Of a DNA stretch of 64,000 nucleotides, positions 1-12,345 are shown piece after piece. The translations under genes and the position numbers were made by a program. Location: positions 16,737,608 to 16,801,607 of the forward strand of contig CM033726.1 of the NCBI GenBank assembly GCA_019671005.1, read 5' to 3'. A model generated the notes under the pieces. The model worked only from the letters and a program-made list of their open reading frames with translations. It was not told where the DNA came from and did no database searches. How positions within the stretch are numbered: the stretch's first letter is position 1; each line of letters starts with the position of its first letter. The DNA comes from Hibiscus mutabilis (taxonomy: Eukaryota > Streptophyta > Magnoliopsida > Malvales > Malvaceae).

Positions 1-1234
1 ATTAAAACTTTCTTTAATCTTTCGAAACTCTCTTGACACTTCTCTGTCCATACAAAAGAAACACCTTTCCTTAATAGCTGGGTAAGTGGCATAGCAATGA
101 TAGAGAAGTTTTGGACAAAATGCCTATAGTATCCAGCTAATCCCAAGAAACTTCTAACTTCTGAGACATTCGTTGGTGCTTCCCATTCAATAATAGCTTG
201 TATCTTCTTGGGATTCACTCTTATTCCATCAGCGGATACGATATGTCCGAGAAAAGTTACTTCGGATAGCCAGAATTCACATTTGGTAAACTTTTCATAA
301 AGATGTTTATCTTTTAATGTCTGTAATACCACTCAGAGATGTCGATCATGATCATCTTCAGTCTTAGAGTATACCAAAATATCATCTATAAACATCACCA
401 CAAACTGGTCCAGATAGGGTTGAAACACCCTATTCATCAAATCCATAAATGCGGCAGGGGCATTTGTGAGACCAAACGGCATTACCAAAAACTCATAATG
501 TCTATAACGAGTCCTGAATTCCGTCTTTGGTATATATTCTTTCTTAACTTTTAGGTGATAATAACCTGATCGAAGATCGATCTTTGAAAACACATCAGCT
601 CCTCTAAGTTGATCAAATAGTTCTTCTATCTTTGGCAATAGATACTTATTATTTATTGTCACCTTATTCAGCTATCGATAATCTATAAACAATAATAAAG
701 ATCCATCATTTTTCTTTACGAATAGCACTAGGGCTCCCCATGGTGACACACTTGGTCGAATATAGTCTGGATCTAATAACTCTGGCGATTGAGCTTTCAG
801 CTCCCTTAATTCTGTTGGCACCACCTATAGGGTGCCATCGATACCGGCTCTATTCCAGGATATACATCTATTCCAAATTGTACCTTTCTGTCTGGAGGTA
901 ATCCTGACAATTCACCCAAAAATACTTCTGGAAATTCTCGCACAGTTGGTATATCTTCCAATTTCTTGTTTGCTGTTTGCATATTCACCACATGAACTAA
1001 ATACACTTCACATCCAATATTTAACATCTTCTGAGCCATCGCTGCAGAGATTACTGAGTTTAGGCAATCATTTCTTTCTCCCACTACAATCACTTTAGAA
1101 CCATCCGGTCCCTGAAGTACTAATTGCTTCTTTTTATATTTAACATCTGCATCGTATGGAGATAGCCAATCCATTCCCAAGATAATCTCAAATTCACGGA
1201 ATGGTAGCTCTATTAAATTTGCTGGAAATTCAAT
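1..1234 (-). pseudogene. Tekay pol: protease-RT linker and reverse transcriptase (partial, broken)
   Basis: The minus strand encodes a Ty3/gypsy reverse transcriptase, which copies element RNA into DNA in the cytoplasmic particle. The linker at 806-1180 ends with the pre-RT signature PPDRKVQFGID and APYR. The RT core at 333-662 has KIDLRSGYYHLKV, FLVMPFGLTNAPAAF and the catalytic box FIDDILVYSK (a YxDD variant). The thumb/connection, with FLGH and SFLGLAGYYRHFV, continues to base 1. Breaks seen: a frameshift near 828, a stop in place of Gln in DYR-LNK near 675, and a stop after RHL near 333. The catalytic aspartates are present. RNase H and integrase lie beyond the left edge. Confidence 0.88.
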
Positions 1235-2681
1235 TCATTGAATCACTAAGGGACATTTCATACATATCTGGGTCACTCTAGCACTATGACCAAGCGGATT
1301 ACTGGCAATCACATCACTACTAATAATCTCCATAGGAATTCTTCTTTTAACAACTAGCTTAGAGCTAATATATGAATGTGTAGAACCAGGATCAACTAAA
1401 ACAAACACAGGTTCACCAAAAAGTTGAAAATTACCTGCTGTGATATTCGAATCATGTTTGTCCTCATCGGTGCGTATATTATATACTCGTGACGGGGTTC
1501 GAAATTCTCGTGTTGATTCTGCCTCTGATCTAGCTTGGTTTAATGTTCTAGCTTGTCCCATTCCACCACGACCACGACCTCTAGGTGGAGCTACTGCAGA
1601 TCGTTCTGACTGAATATGGTTCTCTGTCTGTCCTCGCAGACATTCTCTAGCAAAGTGTCCCATCTGACCACATCGCAGACATGCTCCTGTAATACTCCTA
1701 CAAACCTCTCCATGCATCTTTCCACAATGCTCACATTCTATTTTGGAATCTTTTGCTAATTTCTTCGAGCCTACAGTAGACATCTGGGATGCTTAGGCTC
1801 TTTTAGGAAAAGGATTCCCGCGTGTGGATCCAATTCCAGTCTTACTTTGTTGGCGAGAACCTCTACATCGCTTAGACTGTGCTGATACAAATGATTCTCC
1901 ATGTCTTTTAGTTGATCGAGAGGATTGAGCTCTGACTCGCTCTAGATAGGCCATTTCCATAGCCTTTTCTCTATTAACTGATCTTTATAAACTGTCAGGT
2001 TCATGCCTAACAGTATTTCCTTGGGTCTCGGATGAAGCCCTTCAATAAACCATTCGTAGCGAGATTTTTTAGTCGACATTAAATCCGCTGCATATCGACT
2101 TAATCGATTAAACTCCAATTCATATACATAAACTGAATGATTGCCTTGCTTAAGATCTAGGAACTACTGAAGCATTTTTCTCTTAAATTGATCACCAACA
2201 TATTTAGAATTAAATGCTTCCTAGAAAAATGTCCAAGTTACTCGTTCAGTAGGTACCATCTCTATGGCATTCGACCACCATATACGAGCATGTTCCCTTA
2301 GAAGAGATATAGCCCCTCTAATTTTTCAGCATCCGAACAACTTAACTGGTCCAGCATAACCTTGACATCATTTAACCACAAATCCGCGGCCATTGGACCA
2401 CCTTCTCCATTGAACTCGGGTGCACCCAACTTCTTAAGTTCTTTAGCAGTCGATGTCTTTACAGGGGCAGGGGCCGAAACTAGTACAGGTGTAGGTGCCT
2501 GCAGCCTATTAACCATCGCCTCTAACGCTTCGTATCCTTGAGCTGGAGCTTCCTGCTGTGCAGGTGTCTCAGCTGGAGCAGGAGCTGGAGGTGGAACATG
2601 TTGCACCTCATTACTACCGCTTTGGGCCTCTTCCGGGCCCTGGTGACCCGTCGTATGACGTGATCCCTCAGCGTCCGACAT
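1235..2681 (-). pseudogene. Tekay gag and protease (broken)
   Basis: The chosen start at 2681 gives MSDAEGSRHTTG followed by a Pro/Ala/Gln-rich N-terminus, then the Ty3/gypsy capsid region (KKLGAPEFNGEGGPMAADLW). Stops and frameshifts break the middle (about 1784-2300). The open stretch 1235-1783 holds a zinc-binding pair, CEHCGKMHGEVC then CLRCGQMGHFAREC, of the CCHC nucleocapsid type. The aspartic protease follows in the same frame with active-site segment DPGSTHSYIS and ends at a stop at 1234. Gag would form the particle and protease would cleave the polyprotein. The same layout is seen in element H, where the frame is continuous, so gag and pol were probably one reading frame. Confidence 0.85.
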
Positions 2682-2830
2682 TGTCTATTTCAACATTTTT
2701 AGAATCATATTAGTAAAGAGCCACATTAAGTTATATAAGCAATACACCAATAATATATCATCCTAGGGGCATGTACACTTTAAATAAATCCCATTTGACT
2801 CGGTTTAACCTCCATAATCGACTAAACCTT

Positions 2831-2843
2831 TGCTTTGATACCA
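2831..2843 (-). promoter_or_regulatory. Primer-binding site (initiator tRNA-Met)
   Basis: The minus strand reads TGGTATCAAAGCA, one base off the usual plant initiator-Met PBS TGGTATCAGAGC. It lies five bases (TTTAT) inside the LTR end, the same spacing as in element H. Minus-strand DNA synthesis would start here. Confidence 0.85.
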
Positions 2844-2848
2844 ATAAA

Positions 2849-5800
2849 TGTAACACCATCAACGTATATTCAATGATTAAATACACGTTGAAGATGTTAT
2901 TAAAATATTTGACTGATTTTCTGACTTGTAATTTTTTTTAAAACAAGTTTAGCAAAATATATTTTCTTCGGGTTTCATCAAATTATAAACCTGTCTGTTA
3001 ACACCTAGTTTCAACCCTGAATTGATTAAATAAATATTTAAAACATTTATTAGCTTGAAAATAAAAATCAGGGTATAAACTATGTGTGATACCTAGACCC
3101 TTTCCTTAATTTAAAATTTCTACCCGATTAGTACAAATTACATAATATTTACATCATATCCTATTGCTATGAGTTCAAAACCTTACCAATTCCTCCATGA
3201 TAGTTAGATTACAGACCCAATAAAAATAAGTGAACTGACTTATAAATCCATTAGTATAAGACAACTGCATATTCAAAGTACGAGTATATGCCCAACTAGT
3301 CTAGGATGTAAATGCACATACAGTTGCTTATAGTCGGTAACTTGATTCTAAAAGTGTAGCTCCTCCTTTGGTACTATTAACCCGATCAACCTACGTGTAA
3401 TGCAATAGCACGCTAAGTATAACTTAGTGAGGCATACTTGTAACACTATGAACATTTGTCATAAATATCATAATCTTTGTAAAAATTGCAAGTATAACAA
3501 TGTAAACCCAGTTCATGAATACCACAATCCCTGTAAAAATGACATACCAAGCTTTATGTAATGTATAACATTTCATTGTTTATCATAGTAAATGGAAAAC
3601 TAACTTATTTCAGTGAATCATGCTTGCATGTACGTATGTTCAAAGTCATAATATCAATCTTACATTATTAGTAATTAATATAATTGATATACTAGCATAT
3701 TTACTTGCTTAAAAGCATTTCTTGGTTTATTGCCCAAAGTACAATTTCATGTGATGCTATGGTACGAGAGTCGTCATGAGACCGTAGTGTCTTTGATGCC
3801 TTAGCATCTGCATCACTGTAGCGACTAAGATGAGTACATACTCGAGGACGCCCTTTGCTCCTCATCCTAGCACATTTTGTGCCTTATAACACTGTAGTGT
3901 TTGTACTGACTCCGTAGAGCTGCTAGGACTCTATGGATATCCAACTATACCAAGACTTTCACACTAGTACTTGGGCATAACAACATGATTTTTGCATAAT
4001 CCATATCCATTCCATAATTTAATATCCAATTCACAATACTATCATCCATAATTTGATAATGGGCAGTTCATACCCACAATCTAAATCTGATTTATCTTAG
4101 ATAAATGTCATGTCTATGTATTCCATTTGCTAGTTAATTTTCAGGCCATTTACACAATTTAAATCAATACAAATTTTTCATTAATATCAAGGTCGACTTA
4201 TCGCAAGTCGTCCTATTTATAACATGTCGTGTATGCATGTAATGCACTCACCTGGGCTATGCAAAATACTGGCCTCACTAAGTTAATCCACTACTTTTTC
4301 TTTGCCCCTTTTATCTTGAGTTTCCTTGTCCTGATCGGTTGCTGCAAAAGTTACCATCGAACATATATAATATACATGTTAGATTTTTCTTTAAATCTAA
4401 CACTACTTAACTATAAAATACTAACATCATTATTCGAATATAAAAATTTTCAAAAAATTTCCTTTTTCTCCTTTAGAAGCCGAAAAGTCCAATTTGGTCT
4501 CTAATGACCATTTTGCAACTTTTGCATTTTATTCAAGCCCAAATCACAATTTCTCCATAATTCTAATAGTTTCCACTAACTTTTACTCAATATCCTTCAA
4601 TCCACTAACTTTTGCTAAAGTGACATTTTAGTCACTAATTCCACACAAAAGTTGACAAACTTGTACTAATATTTCAATCCAACACCTTTACCATTTTTCT
4701 CAAATTTTTCCTCTTGTTTTGGCCCTTGACCGAATTAGTCACTAAACTTTTCCAATGTTGTTTTTCATTCAAACAACATTCTAACAAGCTCAAAATAAAT
4801 TTTCCAACATAAAATCTTCATGTCCACAAATTTATACTTAGAACCCCAAATTCTCCCTAATTACCGAATTGATGTCTAAACTTCTCAAGGATTTCATTTT
4901 GATCCTCATGCCATAAGTAAGCTTGTAATTCCATAATCTCTTCAATTTCATCACTAGAAATATTTTCACAATATTTCCCCTAATTTTCAAAATATTCCAA
5001 AATAGTCAATTAGAAACTAATTGAGTATATTTCCATTCTAACATCAAAATCAACCTTATAGTATCATAATTCTTCCATATTCATCCTTAATTTCAAAACC
5101 CTAAACAAAACCCCAAATTCTAGGGTTAGGGTTTATCTCTTCAAACATGAAATTAATCTAATTCTAAGCTTGATTTCTACTCCATAACACTTGATTTGCT
5201 TAAATCAAACTTCAATCTCATCATAGAACTTGAAACCCTAAATTCTCTCTCATCAATATCATAAGCAATTCTTCATATCACCATGCAAAATTATTATCAA
5301 AAGAAAGAGCATGAAGCATAGATTGATTTTTCTAAAAGCAACATACCTTGATTCTAACCTTAAAGCCTTCAAAATTGCCTTGGAAATTTTTGTGCGTTTT
5401 TCCCCATGTTTTCTTCTTGGTTTCGAAACTATAGGAGAAAGATGAACATTTTTTTGTTCATCTTTTATCATATATTGCCACATGTATTTCAATTAAATGA
5501 ATATTAAATTCATTTAATTCCTAGGTCCAACTAACCCTCAAACTATATTCTTATTTTCAAAATTGCCATCTTGTAAAATTGTAAACAAGCCTAGTTGAAA
5601 TCCAACTAGAAACATTAAAATATTCATAAAATATTATTTTATGAATTTTCCATGATTTATGGAACTGCCTTTAAAATTCCAATTCGATCCGATTAGCCGA
5701 TACCACTTCTACGATTTCCATTTTCCGAACTATCGGGTAAAATCTGAAATTCTAATAATTCTGATCTCCATAAATAAATATTTTTGACATACAAAATATT

Positions 5801-6428
5801 CCATAATTTTGTAAAAATCAAAATCTTAAAATGTTAACTCGGTCCAATATACTGACAATTTACCCGAAATCTTTATCGGATAAATTTCTCTTAATAATCT
5901 TTCATCTGATATCCATACGAGTAATATTAACTCGAACTGATTCCTTTTTATCAGTCTCAATTACTGACATGAGACCTTCCCAAAAGGTCACCCATCCTAT
6001 GATCTGAGCACGCTTAACTTTGCAGTTCGATATCTGGTATTGCATTTTTATTCGAATCAAGTATCTGCATATCCAAATTATCCCCTAATTATTTGATAAA
6101 AATGGATTTCCACATAAATCCATTACCGAAAATCTAGCTATGCAGATCAACTTCTTCTAATCGGTAGTACTTATCTATATAATAAAAATATTTCATCAAA
6201 AACCTATTCTTTTTTCATTGTATTTCAACCAAACTTCGCAAGTACCCTATTTTGCTTGCTCTCTATCACATGGTACTCATAATTCTCAGAAATTCCTTTC
6301 CTAGAGTCCTTAATTAAAGAAATCCTAACTTTTATATTTTTTTCATTTTAGTCACTAAGTTAGCTTTTAAGGTCTCAACTTAGTACAAAATGACTCTTGA
6401 ACCACTTAGAAAATTTTGGGGTATTACA
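2849..6428 (-). repeat. 5' LTR of the left Tekay element
   Basis: A long terminal repeat of about 3.58 kb. On the minus strand it starts TGTAATACCCC (right edge 6428) and ends GGTGTTACA (left edge 2849), giving the expected short inverted ends. It contains no convincing protein gene. A near-palindrome CTAAGTATAACTTAG at 3413-3427 is shared with other Tekay-type LTRs here, and a telo-box-like TAGGGTTAGGGTTTA lies at 5121-5135. Small open frames inside it look like chance. Confidence 0.85.
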
Positions 6429-6926
6429 ATCTCTAGCAGACATCAATTGCTGTTTCAGAATATTATGTCAGTGGAGCTGTTTGACGTATGGGTAATTGAA
6501 AATTTGGAGAAAATAAATTTAACCTAGCCGCCCAAGGCTTGATAAAGCTCATCCCAAGAGAGAATGAAATTTTTTTTGCTAAGTGTTGAATTTTACCGTA
6601 GCCACCCAAGGTGAAAAATTGAAATTTAATTTTAAACCTAATCACTTCATCTTTCCCTGCGCTTTCTTATCACTTTACCCATTATCACATCATTGTTTAT
6701 CCTCCCCAAACACGATAAACCCTTATCATTATCCCTACTCAACCAGCCAAATTGAAAACACCATTTAAATTACTCAACTGTTTTATCCCTTCATCTACTT
6801 AAACCCTAACCGATTCTTAGCTAAAGACTTTTCATTCTTCCTTCTATCATCTTTATCGAGAAAGAAAAGCAAGTTTTACTTCTCCTTCTTCACAAAAAAA
6901 AATATTCGAGTTTTCAAAAGATTTTC
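6429..6926 (+). other. Non-coding spacer before the Athila A env-like gene
   Basis: No gene is seen. The stretch resembles 52860-53230 of element E: both carry CTAGCCGCCCAA-like words followed by a series of short TTATCACTT-type repeats. It is the region between pol and env-like in this Athila family and may hold the splice acceptor for a subgenomic mRNA, but no site is certain. Confidence 0.6.
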
Positions 6927-8117
6927 ATGACATCTTCTTCAACACCCTTTTAAGATCTTTTTCATTGAAAAGATCAGCAAAAAGTATGAGGAGAATTTTA
7001 CATCAAGAACCTTCTACTATGAGAAAGGTTTCAAGTTCAAGAACGAGCCAAACTTGGGCTATTCCCAGAGTTTGTCATGATGATAAAGACACACAAGTGG
7101 GAGAAATTCTGCCAACCACCAGGGGAAGTCTATGCCAACATCGTTCGAGAATTCTATGCTTATCTTACGACCAAAGACTCGCCCTTCCAGATGGTGCGAG
7201 GTAAGTGTGTTCGTTTTGGTGAAGGTTATATAAATTATATGTTTTCTTTGGATGGTGCAGAAGAGAAACACACTGAGTTTGCAAATTCATTGGATGATGC
7301 CAAGAGGAAGATGTTGTTGAAGGATTTGTGTGAGGCTGGCACTAAATGGAATGTGTCATCAAAAGGCCATCGAACTATAAAATGATTGGCACTAAAGACT
7401 CAACCACGGGGTTAAAATCACTTCTTGAAGGTAAACCTTACGCTGACCACCCACAATGAGATAGTTTCGGAGGAAAAATTGGCACTGCTGCACTCTATTA
7501 TGACTGGCCAAAAGATTAATGTTGGACGGCTCATCATGGAAGAGACCTTTAAGTATGCTGGTAAGACCAATGGAAGTTTACTTTTTCATTCTCTGATTTC
7601 TATTATCTATTTGCAGCACGGTGTGCCACAACTCGATTTAGACAATATTCAAAAGAGTAAGGGGACCACCATAACCCCTGCCCTGTGGAGGCAGTTAACT
7701 GCCACAGAGGCAAAGGAGAAGGGCAAGCAAAAGACTGTTAAATTTGTGCCAAAGGCCAAGGTGCCAAGGGCAGAACCTATGACTCCGATGCCAGCAAGAT
7801 CATTGGCAATGCTTTCCCAGATCTACCTATGCCAGGAGATCATCCTCCAAAACTTTGAGAAAGATGAGGAGCAGAACTCCCTATTCTAGCAATATGTGTA
7901 TTCCAAGTACTGTTCCATGAAGAAAACCCTTGAATGCATGTCCACGCAAACACTGCCAGTGTTCTCTGTTGACCTCCTTACCAAAGATGACATGCCAGCT
8001 AGTCCTTATTCTGTCCATACTATGACGCAATCTGATGCCATCGTCCCAGTCTTTCCAGTACAAGTTGAATATGCCAGAACCGACACACCACCTGAGTCCG
8101 AAGATGAAGAAATCTGA
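6927..8117 (+). pseudogene. Athila env-like protein (putative plant transposon protein family), element A
   Basis: The start ATG at 6927 gives MTSSSTPF, matching MASSSSTSF of element E. Frameshifts and stops near 6951, 7075, 7383 and 7888 break the gene. The open parts at 7077-7385 and 7425-7889 carry the conserved block KWEKFCQPPGE, VREFYAYL, DLCEAGTKWNVSSKGHRTI, THNEIVSEEKLALLHSIM and KINVGRLIMEETF, then HGVPQLD. A Lys/Pro-rich region and an acidic C-terminus (PESEDEEI, stop after 8117) follow. This family fills the third-ORF position downstream of Athila pol; its function is unproven and I see no clear fusion-protein features. The homologue in F (57558-58777) has the same layout. Confidence 0.78.
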
Positions 8118-8960
8118 AGCCAAGCCAAGGCTATTGCCACACATGCAGTACATGCCTCATCTGTTGTCATGGATGTCTCGAAAGAATTTCTGCTAGATTA
8201 TCTGTTCGGTGAAGAAACTAGAATTTAGAACTTTTATGCCAGCAGGTTAGCATTGCCAAATAGCTTGGCAATTGAACTCTAGTTTAGGGAACTTTAGTTT
8301 CACTCAACACGAGGTATGCATCTAGTCTGCGAAACAAACTTAGGTTTGCTTGAAACTAAACTAAAAAAACAATGCCAAGGTAGAAAGAATGAATAAGGCA
8401 ACAACATTTTGCCAAAAGCTGAAAAAACAAAACTTGAGAATGCTCCACTGCCTTAGGGAAAATAATTAACTTCGGTCTTCGTGGTTTGCTCCCACTTAGC
8501 TCTCAAGCCAACATAACTTTAGGGTATGAGTGTAATGGGTTAGCTTAGTGATGTAATCTGGATTAACGTGGGTATTCGTGGTTTGCTCCCTCTTATGTCT
8601 CATGTCAAATAGTACATGACGCGACTCTAATCAAATGTCAGCATAAAATCACCCTTAGCAAATAAATTAAAAAAAGAAGATTTCTGAGTTTGGGTAGTAA
8701 AGATGAATAAGGGAGTTGAGTAAATTTGATGCATATTGCCCGCACTGTATGCACACTTGATGACCTTAGACTAGAACTATATTGCTACACTCGAATTTGC
8801 TTATTTGCTTGGCATTGATACACCGAACACAGAGGACATGCCTAGGATAATATTTTGCTAGCTAGTGGGTGTTGGGAACCATGCCAATTTTCGCCGAGGT
8901 ACTTTTCCTATTTTTATGTTTTTATAGATTTTTAGTTGCATTTCTTGAGGACAAGAAATA
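8118..8960 (+). other. Non-coding 3' region of Athila A
   Basis: Lies between the env-like stop and the polypurine tract. It is rich in TGCCA/TTGGCA words like the rest of this family. A phrase near 8472-8495 (CTTCGTGGTTTGCTCCC) recurs at 8574-8595 as a decayed direct repeat. No coding potential is seen. Confidence 0.65.
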
Positions 8961-8975
8961 AGATAGGTTTGGGGA
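8961..8975 (+). promoter_or_regulatory. Polypurine tract of Athila A
   Basis: AGATAGGTTTGGGGA lies directly before the LTR start at 8976. It is the plus-strand primer site, and matches the GTTTGGGGGTG tract before the LTR of element F. Confidence 0.8.
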
Positions 8976-10393
8976 TGTTAACTCCTCAAAAGTACTAATT
9001 TTCATGCTTATATTACAATGCTTTTGTTTGTCTTTAAGTATATTTAGCTGCATTTAGATATTAAAATCATGAATTTGCAGAAGAGTTAGGAGCTATTCTA
9101 TTGCCACTGAGAAAAGTTATTTTGCTGGTTTTGATGCAGGACACAAGCAGGCAGGCATGGTAGAGAGGCGTTGGCAGAGAACGCAGGAAAGGAAGAAAGA
9201 GAATTGTCGAGTACCAGTTGGCATGGATGGACCAAACAATGCCAAGCTCGGCTGAAAAAGGATTGACGTCTGATGATCGGTCAAGGTACCATTGGACCTT
9301 GTACACGTCAGCCCTAGGATTCAAATCAGGATAAGAGGATAAAGCGTCTTATCCCTTTGAGCATTCAAAATTCAAACTAAAGAGGGTTTCCATGCAAGCC
9401 TATTTAAAGGAGCTCAAGCCACTACTTGAGGGGGATCAGATTGAAGAGGCTACACCGTGGTGAACCGAGAGGCGAAGTGGTTCGACTAGCTAAGACCGAG
9501 AGCTCTTGAGCATTTGATGGACTGCATTGACAGATCTCCTTCTTGTCCATTCTCTTAGTTTTTTTATTCAAATGGTGATGTTAAGATACGATAATATTTT
9601 CTAGATAGACCCCTAACCATGAACTAAGCTTTTACAGTTGGTTGGGGGTTGTTTGCAATTAATGCTGGTTTTATGTTTGGCTTTTAATAATCTAGACGCC
9701 TTGGCATTATTTTCTATCTGCTAGTACTTCGTTTTCTCAAATTCTTTGCCATACGACAGTTGGCATAGTGTGCTTATTGCACCTTAATATCTTAACAGAC
9801 TTAAAGGGCTACGATCAGTTGCCAGATACTAAGGTGAGAAGCTTCGAAAGAAGATGTTCAAGTAGATAAACTTACTTCAGAAGTGAGTCTACCCCTTAGG
9901 AGTAAAGGTTGACGCTTAATCAAGTTAATTAATGAAAAGCTTCTCTATAGACATATAGGGGTTTTATCATGGTTAACTTAGGGTATTGTCATCAACAGAG
10001 GCAATACTACCTTTAATTTGCTCGGCAATAAAACCAAGGCAGGATATTATTAAAGGCTGGCATAAGTAGCGTGAAATCCAGCCATCCCTTGCCAACGCTC
10101 ATCATCATTCGAATACACTTTTGTTGCTAGACTATTTCCATTTTCACTATTTTGTTTACGCTATCTTTTCAATCAAAAATCCAAATCATTTCAAACACTT
10201 TTACGTTCTTACAAATAAGTAAGCATTAAGAAAATAAGTTCTTGGTCAATCCCGGTATATTTAACACTCAGCTTACTACTCTATTACTTGCTGAACATGT
10301 ATACTTGCACGCATAAGACTCACCTTGGCATTATTTTCTTGCACTTTTACAGTAAATATTCAATTGTTTACCAAGCATTAGCAACAGTCGACA
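8976..10393 (+). repeat. 3' LTR of Athila A
   Basis: An LTR of about 1.42 kb starting TGTTAACTCCTCAAAAG and ending near CAACAGTCGACA. The start matches E and F (TGTTACCTCTCCAAAAG), and the end aligns with their GAGAGTCTACA. The exact right edge is inferred from that alignment. Confidence 0.8.
9401..9410 (+). promoter_or_regulatory. Candidate TATA box in the Athila A LTR
   Basis: TATTTAAAGG lies about 425 bases into the LTR. The same box is found in E (TATTTAAG, 45970) and F (on the minus strand, 55902-55909), each followed by a similar leader, which supports it as the LTR core promoter. Confidence 0.5.
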
Positions 10394-10531
10394 CATGATC
10401 AATGCAACAGCAATTTTAGAATCAATGGAATCATAGAAAAGGGAACCATTAGAAACACATTTGGCTATTCACAAGCTTATTTTTTAAATTTTTTTTACCT
10501 AATTTTAACCTAACATATAAATGGGATAGTA

Positions 10532-10562
10532 CTCCCCCAAACTTGAGAAGAGCATTGTCCCC
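10532..10562 (-). promoter_or_regulatory. Polypurine-tract-like motif after the D env-like gene
   Basis: The minus strand reads GGGGACAATGC, then about 10 bases, then CAAGTTTGGGGGAG. The same two-part motif follows the env-like genes of C (29344-29375) and F (57436-57470). It may be a second polypurine tract or an RNA signal. Confidence 0.5.
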
Positions 10563-10682
10563 AATGTAGCAAGGAAATAAGAAAAACAAGAAAAGAAAAA
10601 CAAAAATGTGCAGATGCAATATGAGAAACTAAACTAAATTAAGCTAAAATAAAAAAAATAAAATAAAAATTAACCAAGGGAG

Positions 10683-11169
10683 TTATTGGGGAGAAGGTTC
10701 TCGGATGATGATGCCCTTAACTTTGTCCCGGGGAGACTTAGCCTTTTTGGCAGGGCGAGATGAGGCACCAGCTTGAATATCTAGTCGCTTTCTGCATTGG
10801 ATGTGAGTGGGAGGTGGTGGTGCAGCAGCAGGTGCAACAAAGAGTTTAGTAAGCACCAATGGAAACTCCTTATTTACATTTTGAAGGATTTTGTCGAAAA
10901 GTGATAGCTCAACAGTATCTCTTGTTTAGACATAGTGAAAATAGGGTTCTAAAAAGTTGGCGATTGTCTCCTGAATGATACGGTAGAGATCAGGAGTAGG
11001 AGTGGCAGGTAGACCGTCAGGTATTCCTATACCTTTCATAGTCTGAACTTGGGCAGAGAGCTAACCAGTGAAACGCTCGATGATTTGATCCTCTCTCCAC
11101 TCATTAACCTTATCTTTTTGACACATGGCTATGATAAGATTGGGAAAGAGTAAATCCTTGTACTTTTGT
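10683..11169 (-). pseudogene. Athila env-like protein, C-terminal remnant (element D)
   Basis: The minus-strand translation gives a segment like YKDLLFPNLIIAMCQKDKV, which fits the LLFPSLITELCRRAGV region of the plant env-like/transposon protein family. A Pro/Ala-rich tail with AKKAKSPRDK follows, and a TAA stop at 10683-10685. Stops interrupt it, and a frameshift is needed across the insertion site of element G. The upstream part lies on the far side of G at 19871-20136. The first 5 bases at the right end (11165-11169) are the G target duplication. Confidence 0.62.
11165..11169. repeat. Target-site duplication of element G, left copy
   Basis: TTTGT directly left of the LTR start at 11170, repeated exactly at 19871-19875. 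Confidence 0.88.
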
Positions 11170-11799
11170 TGTAACAACCCGAACCCGTCCCAGATCCGAA
11201 GTGTCACTTACGGGTCACCCAAAACTGACTCATTAAGATTTCTTATTTAAAACCACAAGTTAGAAATTGTTGAAACGGTCTATTTCCATAAAATCCACGC
11301 AGATAAAGAGATTAAAAGGGTTTAAAAAATACGATTTTCACATAAAGTACACCGTTTGACCAAATAACAGAAAATCATAATGAAAATACAGACTCGATTA
11401 TGGTAAGGTCCTATGAATACAGCCAGTCCAAACTAGACATCAAGTACTGTACTCTGAGATTGGCTCGGTGCTGGGAAATCCTCCTCGATGTGCTCCTCCA
11501 AACGCAACCTGTAAACCTACGCACGGAAGAAACCACAATTCCGCACGCTGAGCTAACAAAGCTCAGTGGTACATTTCTACTCTACCGCAATTCATGAATA
11601 CCATAAAACAAGCATGCATGATAATATAATTAAGAGTGCACAAAAAGCCTTCTCAACATCTAAGGATCATCTTCTAGCATATCCTAGCTAGAGCTTACAA
11701 CTATTTCAAGATAACACTATTTTGTAAGAACGCCACCAAGCCATCCCAGGCTTACCATACGCAAGGTCCCACCGACCATCGAATTACGTCCCATACCCT

Positions 11800-12345
11800 G
11801 ATCACGTAACCCAAGGTTTTCTAGCCTATACCCGAGATCACAAAACCCATCGAGTTACATCTCATACCCTGATCACAAAGCCCAATGGTAATATAGCCTA
11901 TACCTAAGATCACAAAGCCCGTCGAGTAACAACCCTACCCTGATCACATAGCCCTAGGGTAAAAATAGCCAACATCACTTATCCATACAACAACGTAAAT
12001 AACATACATTCCCTAATAGCCAACGGAGCCCTACTATTTTCCCGTGCTCACACAGCCATCGGGTTACCCGTGATCACATAGCCATCTGGTAAGGATCATA
12101 TCTGGATCACTATAGCCATAGATACGTCCTATACATACTTGGATCACAATAGCCACAAGCAGTCTTTTCCTGAGATCACATAGCCGAACAGGTTACTCGA
12201 GATCACATAGCCCTTCGAGTTACTCGAGCTCACACAGCCCCCGAGTCGCAATTCCATATCTTGATCACATAGCCCAATGATAGGTTTTGGATCGCATCCA
12301 GATCACATAGCCCATAGATACGTCGGATGTACTCGATCACATAGC
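11800..12345. repeat. GATCACATAGCC-type interspersed array, left LTR of G
   Basis: About fifteen copies of GATCACATAGCC or close variants (GATCACAAAGCC, CTCACACAGCC), spaced about 25-50 bases apart. Many are joined by phrases like CGAGTTAC. It appears to be a decayed tandem repeat inside the LTR. The matching array in the right LTR is at 17620-18135. Confidence 0.8.

Larger units (their letters stand above)
1..6428 (-). mobile_element. Tekay/Del-type Ty3/gypsy element, 5' half (cut by window edge)
   Basis: Reading leftward on the minus strand, the order is a long LTR (6428 to 2849), a primer-binding site, gag, protease and reverse transcriptase, running off the left edge. Integrase, any chromodomain and the 3' LTR are not visible. 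The long LTR of about 3.6 kb, the initiator-Met PBS and the gag/protease sequence place it with plant Tekay/Del chromoviruses, and it matches element H at 59242-64000 in PBS spacing and protein motifs. Its right edge interrupts Athila element A. The target duplication cannot be checked because the other end is outside the window. Stops and frameshifts make it non-autonomous now. Confidence 0.88.
6429..10393 (+). mobile_element. Athila element A, 3' part
   Basis: The 3' end of an Athila-lineage gypsy element: pre-env spacer, env-like gene, polypurine tract and 3' LTR. Its left side is cut by the Tekay LTR ending at 6428, so pol is missing from the window. The env-like protein and LTR start match Athila elements E and F, so A, E and F are one family. 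Its right LTR edge abuts a minus-strand Athila remnant assigned to D, which implies insertion into D. Confidence 0.82.

Noticed and set aside
4229..4504. 91-residue open frame in the Tekay LTR
   Set aside because: Lies wholly inside an LTR, is low in complexity and has no domain; a chance frame in AT-rich DNA.
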